Positions 11,644-20,708 of a DNA stretch of 64,000 bases are shown piece by piece. Every line of letters begins with the position of its first letter. The stretch's first letter is position 1. The DNA lies in assembly GCF_041146795.1 (NCBI RefSeq), contig NC_135177.1, positions 18,124,560-18,188,559 on the forward strand. Direction: 5' to 3'. Source of the stretch: Maylandia zebra (Eukaryota; Chordata; Actinopteri; Cichliformes; Cichlidae). The translations under genes were made by a program, and so were the position numbers. The notes under the pieces are model-generated. The model was not told the origin of the DNA, made no database searches, and saw nothing but the letters and a program-made list of their open reading frames with translations.

Positions 11644-12487
11644 AGAACATATTACTGTACTACAGTGCTACACATACAGAACCCTCACCCCATCACACGG
11701 GTACCTGTGTAGCTCTCAGAATGTATTCATGTGGTACTGATATGGTACATATTCAGCTCGAAGTCCTTTGACCCTGTCACTGTTCCTCTCAAATGGTACT
11801 CTGTAGAGTTGCTTCATGGTGATGCTGTGTTTTCCCAAGATGCGTCTGATGGTGGTGATGCTCACATGGTTTATGTTGTTGAACACTTGCCTGTCTGCAA
11901 GTATTTGCTTTCGTAGCTGGTGGAGACGGATAGCATTGTCTGCCCTCACTAGGTCCACAACGGCAAGTTCCTGCCGTTGTGTGAACAGGCGTTGGCGTCC
12001 TCCCCCAGAAGGTCTTCGAGTCATTCTAGAGAAATACAACCACATATTGTCATTGGTTTGCTTATTTTTCTTACAGTACTTTACTGTATATACTGTATCA
12101 TCCACTGTACAACACTGTACTTCAATATAAGTAATCATGGTATGTTTCACAGAAACTACCACTTTGGCTGCAAAAGGAGCATTAGCACCCTGCAATACCC
12201 TGTACACTTGATATGGTAACTGTAGAACAGTACTATGAAAACCATCTGAGTAGAGTAGAAGGCAGTGAGATGAAGACAGACCTGTTTTCTAGTCGGAATT
12301 TTCTTATTACAGATGCCACTGTGAAGCGGCTTAGATGTGGGTGGACTCTCTGCCCAGCTTCCCTCATAGTCAGGCCGTGGTTGATGACATGGTCCACCAA
12401 AGTTGCTCTTATATCATCAGAAATATGGGTCCGTGCATGGCCTCTTTGACCTCCTCCTCCTCTTCCTCTTGCTCTCCCTCCATCCAT
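11067..12487 (-). CDS. Tc1/mariner DDE transposase, apparently three exons
   Basis: Exon 1 (12487-12282) starts MDGGRARGRG and encodes a paired-type helix-turn-helix (HGLTMREAGQRVH). Its end, AAAACAG followed by GTCTGT, joins in frame to an AG at 12026-12027, and exon 2 (from 12025, MTRRPSGGGR) carries the second DNA-binding helix region (SITTIRRILGKH). Exon 3 (11606-11067) starts RILAMDG after a run of 30 T and holds the catalytic core: FIDEAGFDL, VVIWDNVSFH and PPYSPFLNPIEEF. I count 35 residues between the second Asp and the Glu. The exon 2/3 join is not resolved: the exon 2 frame meets a stop at about 11,716, one frame away from a reading that joins exon 3, so there is either a small frameshift or a different splice. 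It should act in the nucleus on the element's own ends. Confidence 0.75.
11611..11640. repeat. Poly(A) run, T-tract of the intron on the minus strand
   Basis: Thirty A on the plus strand. On the coding strand this is an uninterrupted T30 directly before the CAG of the last transposase exon. Confidence 0.9.
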
Positions 12488-13423
12488 GCTTGCAAAGTTC
12501 TTGAATTGGCTAAACTGAGGGCTTTTTGTGGTTGGCTAATTGGTGTTCAGTTTTGCAAGTAAGTGCCTTCAGGTGTATATTTGAGTGGTTGCAATTACCC
12601 GATGTGTTTTGTATTTTGGATACATGTGTTTTCCAAATGGCACCCTGAAATTTCATTTTTGAACGAAGTGTCTTATGTATGAAATAGAGTGTAGTATGCA
12701 GGACCATGTGTGTTGCATAAAGGAGTAAGTGTGTTGCATAATTGCAACCAGAGTGCAAAGCAGCACTTTTGTTTAAGGTATGGGTACATGTGTTTGGGGT
12801 ATGGTAACAAAAGCTTCAAGTTGTGTTACTTTAGTCTAAGCATGGGTTTATAGTGTTCAAGCAACGAGCAAAAACTGTAGATGTGGGTGGACTCTCTGCC
12901 CAGCTTCCCTCATAGTCAGGCCGTGGTTGATGACATGGTCCACCAAAGTTGCTCTTATATCATCAGAAATATGGGTCCGTGCATGGCCTCTTTGACCTCC
13001 TCCTCCTCTTCCTCTTGCTCTCCCTCCATCCATGCTTGCAAAGTTCTTGAAATGGCTAAACTGAGGGCTTTTTGTGGTTGGCTAATTGGTGTTCAGTTTT
13101 GCAAGTAAGTGCCTTCAGGTGTATATTTGAGTGGTTGCAATTACCCGATGTGTTTTGTATTTTGGATACATGTGTTTTCCAAATGGCACCCTGAAATTTC
13201 ATTTTTGAACGAAGTGTCTTATGTATGAAATAGAGTGTAGTATGCAGGACCATGTGTGTTGCATAAAGGAGTAAGTGTGTTGCATAATTGCAACCAGAGT
13301 GCAAAGCAGCACTTTTGTTTAAGGTATGGGTACATGTGTTTGAGGTATGGTAACAAAAGCTTCAAGTTGTGTTACTTTAGTATAAGCATGGGTTTATAGT
13401 GTTCAAGCAACGAGCAAAAACTG
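12332..13423. repeat. 546-bp tandem duplication of the transposon right end
   Basis: Units 12332-12877 and 12878-13423 are almost identical; I noticed three single-base differences (for example GAATTGG versus GAAATGG near 12,505 and 13,051). Each unit begins TAGATGTGGG and ends in the outer tip of the terminal inverted repeat (AAAACTG). Each carries the start codon and first half of transposase exon 1. Confidence 0.93.
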
Positions 13424-13425
13424 TA

Positions 13426-14861
13426 ATTCAGACCTGGGAATCAGACTTTTGTTTAGGGTTATTTCGTTTATGCTACTGTAAGAAGTATTGGTGTTTTGAG
13501 TTTGAAACAAGCCAGGCCACTCACCATAATACAGTGCGCCTAACAAAAGCTATGTCAGATGGTGTACAAGTGTATAAAAATGTCTATATATTTGCAGAAG
13601 TTACAGTAAAGGCGGACTCACAACGCTATGCTGGTTTCAATTCCTTTTAATCTAAGTGTGCAACATACAACAAGAATTGCATTTTACAGAATTCTTCATG
13701 TGAAAGTTATCCATGTTTTGTTTGTGTAACACAAAGTCACTCATAATGTGACCTCTGCTAAATGTAGCAATGTAGTTTTCATCTGTTGTTTGCAAAGTTA
13801 AACAACCAACTGGGCAAAGATCTAAGGCTAGGGTCCATAGCTCAGTGCTATCTGGGTCTAGATAATTAAATACATACTAATTAGAAGTCTCCACGATTAA
13901 AGAAGAATAACAACTATGCTGCATTGTTCTTTTAATCCTGATGCTGCTCAAGGCCTTTTTAAAGCTTCTTTAAATAACTGAATTGTTGTAGTTTTGAGTT
14001 CATTTGATTGATATTTCTGTTTTATTAAAGTGATTTGTTTCTTTTTATTTTTGAATCAGTTCATTTACTGAATCCTCTTTAAGATTGTTTTATTTCATTG
14101 CTGAAGCATTATTAAGCTGCAAATAATTGTTTTCATAGGACAGACTTGTAAATTATTTATTTATGTATTTTTATGATCAGTGACTTTTTAGTAGAATATG
14201 CTTTGCAATCAGTTTGTGTGGTGGTTCTCAAAGTAAATTTCAATACAGTTTAAGTACAGATTAACTGTGATGGATATTTTAGATATATACGTATAATTAC
14301 GTACACATGTTAACAATGACATGCACCTGTAACCAGATGATGTTTGAAGCCTTTTAATTATCTTCCTGATCTGATTTATTTCTCTGTCTGTCTGTCTCTC
14401 TCTCTCTATATATATATATATAAATATAAAAGATCTAAAGGAAGACTGAAGTTGTCACATTCAAATGAAAACTGACTGTACATCTGCATCATCAATGTTC
14501 GTGTCATTCCTGGAAGGACACTAGCTGCTGGGAGATTTCAAGTGACATAATAATGAGTATACATACTTTGCACTTTTTGACACTATTTTTATGCATTTGT
14601 TTCATTTACAAGATTTGCCTGATGTTTTTTTTTTTCATTTTAACCTTCGAGTATCAGTTCAAAATGTTTTAGAAATGTTAAAGAAAGCACAAATCCATAA
14701 AGTACATTTTTTTAAAGGAGCAAATTTTAAAATATTTGAGAAAAAATAAAAAGACTGTTGTTTATGAAACTTTATATTTTTTGAGCGAACTCTTGGTGAA
14801 TATGTGGAAGTATTGTGAAGGTTTAAAGAAAAACTGGGCTGTGCTATTTTTTTTTCATCAG
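13426..14861. other. Spacer; 3' flank of LU gene 1
   Basis: Contains the second ~85-bp direct repeat (13,503-13,590), then AT-rich DNA, a TC/TA microsatellite (14,389-14,422) and a T-run (14,624-14,634). A TTTATT at 14,375-14,380 is a minus-strand AATAAA and may be the poly(A) signal of LU gene 1. No other gene seen. Confidence 0.5.
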
Positions 14862-17142
14862 CTAAGAGAACAAGACCAAAGCGATCAGTGGTGCCACAAA
14901 GCATACAAGGATGGTACTTGTTGATTTGCCAGCAGTTGTGCTGCTGGGCTGTGATCCTGTTGTTGTGCCAGCAGTTGTGCTGCTGGGCTTTGATGCTGTT
15001 GTTGTGCCAGCAGTTGTACTGCTGGGCTGTGATCCTGTTGTTGTGCCAGCAGTTGTGCTGCTGGGCTTTGATGCTGTTGTTGTGCCAGCAGTTGTACTGC
15101 TGGGCTGTGATCCTGTTGTTGTGCCAGCAGTTGTGCTGCTGGGCTGTGACGCTGTTGTTGTATCACTGTTGCAGAGGTCACCCTGGCAGCAGCTGACTTC
15201 TCCTCCAATGATTCCTGAGAGCTGTGCAGTTTGTGTGTTTGAACAAATCATCTTGGAGGCGCAGCCCTTTACTTTAGTAGTTTCCCCTCCTGCATTCACT
15301 GAGAAAACAAAAATTATTCTACTGTGCTGCAAGTTTTAAAAAAGGAATCACTGAATATTCCTCTAAGCAGAAAAGAAACATACAGAAACTTAATGTTCTA
15401 GGCCTGTTACCTGCTGCTGAGATGCAGTAGTCCTCATTTCTGTTGCAGGTTAAAGTTTTGGTGCAGTCATTTCCATCACATTGCGAGCATTTTTTCCCAT
15501 TTGGCGAGGGTATGCTCCAATCTATGAAGCACAAATATATATGTCATATTTGTTTCCTTGATTATTTTATCAAAGTGCCAAAAAACATCAGATATGCAAA
15601 TACTGGATGCTTTAATCCTCATCCATCAGGAGAACTCAGTGATTGAGAAAAAATTAATTTTCCTAAACCTGGCTCACTTTGGCTACGTTCACACTGCAGG
15701 TCTTAATGCTCAATTCCGATTTTTTGATCAAATCCGATTTTTTTGTCTCCTCGTTCACACTACAAATAAAATGCGACAGCAAACGCGCTCTAGTGTGAAC
15801 GCTCAAAGCGGCCCGCATGCGCAAAAGAAGATGTCACACACAACGCGCTCTGTTTAGACCAAGAACAAACAGTATTGTTTGACTGATGGCCGTTAATATA
15901 AAGACTTCGGACTTTACGTTTCCCAATTTTTGCTTTAAGTTATTTTGTTATTTACATAATAATGTAAATAACCTAATAATGATCCTTATTGCTGTTTAAG
16001 AGAGGAGCGGTGCTTCAAAGGATAGCTGCAGATTTCTGTCAGAATCTGCAGATTATACAGTACAAATAAAATGTTTACGTTGTCTTCCCAACAGTTTCAC
16101 TGACATCTACACTGGATGGCTAGGAAGCGTTCGCGATGTCTTCTCGGGCGCTGATAATTGGCTTCAGTCTTGTGTCGGTGACGTAAAAGGCGGATTTAAT
16201 GCGACTTGACCGTTCAAACAGCAGTCGCTTTCTAAAACATCGGATATGTATCGGATTCAGTACCACATACGAAAGTGACCCAGATCGGATTTGAAAATAT
16301 CGGATTTGCGCCGTTCACACTGTCATAGCATGATCGGATATGGGTCGCATAGGGTCAAAAAAATCGGATTTGATGCGCTTTCGCCTGCAGTGTGAACGTA
16401 GCCTTTGTAACTTTTTCCACAATATTAATAAAATCTACTTCTTTATCACAACAGGAAATACTATTTCAAAATACCAAGAAACATGTTGTAAATTACCAGG
16501 GACATCTTGAGAGTTGCACAGATGAGAGGTGCAACACTTGCTGTTAATTACAACTTGGGCAAATCCAAAGTTGACTGAGCCACTGAAGCACTGATCAGGC
16601 GTAACACAAGTTCTCCCCATAAATTTAAATTCTGAACCACCTGAAACCAAAGAGGAACCATTGTAAACTCGGTCACTTCAAAAAATAATAGAAGAACTAT
16701 AAAATACCATTTTACCCATATTTGAAATCATTCTGACTGAACCACACTGAGTATTGGATGGACATTCTTTTGTTGTCTCATTGCAGCTTCCAGATGGTCC
16801 TGGTATGCATTCATAACATTCCAATGGACATGCTGATAAAAGACATTTAAATAAGGAGTTAAATCAACTTTTCTTGCATTAACCGTATGGACAAATCCTG
16901 AAACTCCAACTAAAATAAATAGATTCAAACAAAGGGCTAAAAGTACAATAAATAGTGCACTCATTTGTAGGAAGTAGACACATTTTTTGCTGGGTTGTAA
17001 ATAACATGATGTAAAAGCAATAAAAAAAAAAGTTTCATTGAAATTACAGAACTTTCTTTAAAATGTTAAAGAACAGATAACCAAGGAAAAACTTGCTTTT
17101 AGGGAGCAGCAGGATCCCAAGGATCAGCGCAAGGATCTGCAT
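14862..17142 (-). CDS. Ly6/uPAR-type protein, two LU domains and mucin-like stalk (LU gene 1)
   Basis: Five exons join in frame to give 284 residues: 17142-17097 (signal peptide MQILALILGILLLPK), 16832-16716 and 16640-16497 (LU domain 1), 15521-15411 and 15298-14862 (LU domain 2, stalk, tail). Each LU domain has the three-finger cysteine pattern: it starts CPLECYEC or KKCSQC and ends KCC...LCN or CCQGDLCN. Six 13-residue Ser/Thr/Pro repeats follow, then a hydrophobic end (LVCFVAPLIALVLFS) typical of a GPI-anchor signal. The predicted product is an extracellular GPI-anchored protein; its ligand is unknown. Intron 1 uses a GC donor (GCAAGT). The intron between the domains holds a MITE (15,681-16,403). 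Exon order and phases match LU gene 2. It resembles fish genes annotated as uPAR-like or PLA2-inhibitor/LYPD-like, but orthology cannot be fixed from sequence alone. Confidence 0.88.
14928..15161 (-). repeat. 39-bp coding minisatellite, six units
   Basis: Six head-to-tail 39-bp units each encode 13 residues of the form TTT(A/G)S(Q/K)PSSTTAG. Alternate units differ in a consistent way, so the array has a 78-bp higher-order period. The repeat has no stop in several frames on both strands, which creates misleading long open frames. It forms the O-glycosylation-prone stalk of LU gene 1. Confidence 0.93.
15681..16403. mobile_element. MITE, copy 2, in an intron of LU gene 1
   Basis: Same ends as the element at 2139-2883 (GGCTACGTTCACACTGCAG and its complement) but inverted relative to it. 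It lies wholly between exons 3 and 4 of LU gene 1, flanked by TTT on both sides. Confidence 0.85.
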
Positions 17143-18362
17143 TCTGTGATGGTCAGATAGAAGTGAAATTTAGTTTAGTTTCTGTTCAGGTTGTAAGTAA
17201 TTCTTATTGGGGGGAGTGGTTTCTCTCTCACTCTGACCACCACTTAACCCTTCCTTTGACAGTGAAAGAACCTGACAATCAAATTTTTTTATTTGCATAG
17301 CAAATATTAGCCTTTGTTAAATTTGTAAATAAATTATCTTATTGGTAAACCTTGCATTTCACACACTTTTGGTTATTTGAATTTCTGAACTTTTTAGACA
17401 TGCTTCTGAGATCCTGTGAAAGCTGGTAAAACTGAAGCATAGTTGCCGTCAGTCTCTATTTAAAAGAGAAGGCTAGTCCAACAATAACACTTTGCATGCT
17501 TTGAATATGATTTGGTTAACTTCAATGACTGACTACCTTCTGGAAAAGCCACTAATGAAATGTATTCAATTAAAATCCAGGTACAAAACTCTTGTGCAAA
17601 TATACTGTACAAATATTACTAGTCTACTAGTAGAATTGCATTCTACTAGACTAGTTGCACATTGCAGATTGCACTCACTGCTGCCACTGCTGTATAAAAG
17701 TAAATGGAAGGAGAGAGACCCCTTCCTCTACACTGGAAATTTTGCACTTGTTCCACAGTGTTATGACCTGGCTCAAAAGCAACAACATAAATAGGGAAAC
17801 TAACACCAGAATTTCACAGGGAAGAGGGTGTAACACACAGGGATTAGACATGGTTTCTGTGGGAGCTCAATGGGTAAAGATGTTTATGATGGCTTTGTCC
17901 TGTTTTTTAACAGGTTATATGAATGGTTATATGAATAAAATGACAGACTATATTATTCTAAATGTGAAAATGAGTTTATAATGTTTACCAGTGTTTCTCA
18001 ATGATAATAGTATTTGGCTGCGGAGTTTTGAAACCATGGTGGAGAAAGCAGGGTGTCCTCTATAGCCGGGGATCAGGAAAAACAGTGGGTATGTTCCTGA
18101 CCCTAAACAATATGCTAAGATTAATATATTTTTGATTCAATACACGAGAAGCAACTTTAGTTTTACCTTATGAGAAGAAGCATTTTCTGTAACCTGCAAA
18201 TTGTCCTCCCCAACAAATTGACCTCAGTTGACACATAGTCCTGCCCCTGTACTGGGAAGATATTGTATCAAGCATGGATAATGTTTCTGAGAATAAATCA
18301 CGTGTTATAGGATGAGAAAAAGGTGTGGCCTGCCTGCTGAAGCAGCTCAGAAGTGCTGCTTT
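17143..18362. other. 5' flank of LU gene 1; no further gene seen
   Basis: Expected to hold the promoter of LU gene 1, but I see no convincing TATA box near the start codon. It contains a stretch resembling 9722-9765 (at about 17,490) and a bulged hairpin at 17,617-17,655. Confidence 0.4.
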
Positions 18363-18837
18363 GTTTACAGCTGTGGTTCTCAAACTTTTCACAATGAGTA
18401 CCACCTCATAAAACATATGGCTCCCTACCCATATGGAAAAGATATATATATAAATCTTATAAAGTTTCTATCTGTCTTGTGTGAAACTTGTATGAAAAGC
18501 ATACAAGTGTTAAAACAGATATAAGATCCCTTGAAAAATTATATAAATGAAACTTGTATGTTTTGGATACTTCCTAAAACAATATATGAAAGTAATGAGA
18601 AAGTGGCCACTTTCATGAGTAAATCCTATAAGCCTTATATGATTCACTATATGAAGTAGGCCACATCTTATGCAAGTCTTTTATAAGATTTTACTGTTTC
18701 TTTTTCATATGGGCATGACCAGCATTATAGTAGTATTTAATAACATATACAGTTTACATGAGACAATTTTATTTTTTATATGAATGCTATTCATTTTAAT
18801 TGTCATAAAAAGTAAAATAAACATAAACATAAAATTG

Positions 18838-20258
18838 GTTTAGGGCCCAGATGGCTTGGGGATAGAAGCTCCTCTTGAGTCTCTCTGTCCTTGCCCGGAT
18901 GATGCGGAACCTTCTGCCGGATTGCAGAAGTTGGAACAGTTCGTTGCCAGGATGGGACGGGTCCTTCAGTATCTGCGCTGCTCTAGTCCGGCATCTCCTG
19001 GTGTAGGTGTCCTGAAGCGGGGGGAGAGCAATCCTGCAGCAGCGTTCTGCTGTACGGATCACTCTCTGGAGAGCTTTTTGGTCCTTCACACAGCTGTTCC
19101 CAAACCACGATGTCATGTTCTGTGTGAGGATGCTCTCCACAGCGCCTGTATAGAAAATCCTGAGGATCTTTGGAGAGACCCTGAACTTCCTCAGTTATCG
19201 TAGGTGGTACAGGCGCTGCCTAGCCTTTTTGGTCTGGACCTGAATGTGGGCAGACCATGTCAGGTCTGAGGAGATGTGGACACCGAGATACTTGAAGGAC
19301 TGCACCCTCTCCACTGGAGCTCCATTGATGATAATGGGCATGTAGTCTCTGTGCTGACTCCTTCTGAAGTCCACCACCAGCTCCTTGGTCTTGCCAACGT
19401 TCAGCTGGAGATGTAGGCCGCCTCATCGTTGTTGGAGATGGCACCCAACACCACTGCGTCGTCAGCAAACTTCACAATGGTGTTGGAGCCGTGGGTGGCC
19501 ACACAGTCTGAAGTGTAGAGGGAGTAGAGCAGTGGCGAGAGGACACATCCCTGTGGTGCTCTTGTGTTGATGGTGATGCTGTTAGAGACGCATCACCTGA
19601 GTTCTGCCAGTGAGGAAGTCCAACACCCATGCACACAGGCGGCTGTTGAGTCCTAGATCCCTCAGCTTTGTGAATGGTCTGCTGGGTACTATTGTGTTAA
19701 ATGCTGAACTGTAATCAACAAACAGCATTCTCATTTAGTTGCCCTGTTTCTTGTGCACATGGCTGAGGGTGGTGTGCAGGACATGGGCGATGGCGTCCTC
19801 AGTGGATCTGTTGGGTCGGTAGGCGAACTGGAGCAGATCTGTGGTGTCTGGGATGGAAGAGGAGATGATGTTCTTCAGCAGCCTCTCAAACACCCTCATT
19901 ACTACCGAGGTCAGTGCAACTGGCCGGTAATCGTTCAGGGATGAGGGTTTGCTGTTCTTGGGCACAGGAATGATGGTGGATCTTTTGAAGCATGTGGGGA
20001 CCACAGACTTCGCCAGGGACTAGTTGAAGATGGAAGTGAACACACCTGCTAGCTGGTCAGCACAGCAGCGCAGCAGACGGCCGGTGATGCCGTCTGGCCC
20101 TGCCGCTTTTCTTGTGTTTACTCTCCTCAATGCCGCTCGGACGTCATGCTCCGCGATGCTGGTCACCGGTCTCTCGCTGATGACGTCACTGTCCTCGGTA
20201 GTCAGGCGGTAGATAGCATTAGCCGCCTGGCTAACCTCGAAACAGGCGTAGGACTGGT
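18838..20258 (-). mobile_element. L2-type LINE, 5'-truncated and frameshifted
   Basis: On the minus strand the order is the usual one: GPDGITGRLL-type sequence near 20,090, [21 protein letters not shown] then [15 protein letters not shown] (20,004-19,735), the RT palm after a frameshift, FKYLGVHISSDLTW (about 19,290) and the C-terminal QDTYTRRCRTRA...FYPQAIWALN (19,140-18,840). These are hallmarks of fish L2/CR1-like elements. Several frameshifts and stops break it. The 3' side ends near 18,838 and the 5' side is cut at 20,258. Confidence 0.82.
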
Positions 20259-20420
20259 TCAGCTTAGGGCTGGGCGATATGGCCTAAAATCAATATCACG
20301 ATAAATTGAGCAGTTAACCTCGATAACGATAAATGGACGATAACCACCCCAAGTGCCAAAAAAAACAAACGTTTTTTTTTTTTTTTTCATTTGATGGGGC
20401 TGTGGCAGGCAGCATAGTTC
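20259..20420. mobile_element. Single end of a probable DNA transposon
   Basis: Contains GGGCTGGGCGATATGG and ATCACGATAA motifs that I recognise as a common fish DNA-transposon end, then a T-run. I could not find a matching opposite end, so the element is incomplete. Confidence 0.35.
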
Positions 20421-20708
20421 CTCCAGTTATTTTGATAATATTATTCCCCCCCTAGACCCCCTAGAAAAGAAATAATAACTAACCACCTTATTGTAGTTGG
20501 ATTATCTCAGTGGTTCTCCCAACTTAAGTTTGGTCCATTTACAGCATCCAGCCATGCAATTGCATTTTTCCCTAACCGTTGAGAACACTTGTGCTAACTT
20601 TTATCGAATGGAAAAAAGTTAGCGTTCATCCTCCAGCTTCAGTATGTTTATATTATGCTAAAATAGCTGTGTCGCTAGCCAGCATGTAGTGCATCATAAT
20701 ATACCAGC

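Larger units (their letters stand above)
10475..13423 (-). mobile_element. Tc1/mariner-type transposon with duplicated right end
   Basis: The left end starts CAGTTTTTGCCCGTTGC immediately after a TA (10473-10474). The right end closes with the complement of CAGTTTTTGCTCGTTGC before a TA (13424-13425). The inverted repeats match over about 25 bp with two differences, and TA is the target duplication of this superfamily. The interior encodes a DDE transposase on the minus strand. The right-end 546 bp is present twice in tandem, so a second terminal repeat sits at 12,877. Without the extra unit the element is about 2.4 kb. It lies between two ~85-bp direct repeats (10,131 and 13,503). Confidence 0.88.

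Noticed and set aside
12881-13108. 75-codon plus frame, duplicate of 12,335-12,562
   Set aside because: It is the antisense of transposase exon 1 in the duplicated transposon end.
14888-15339. Plus-strand frames of 102 and 142 codons over LU gene 1
   Set aside because: They are by-products of the 39-bp repeat, which lacks stops in several frames; the minus frame has the cysteine pattern and splice sites.
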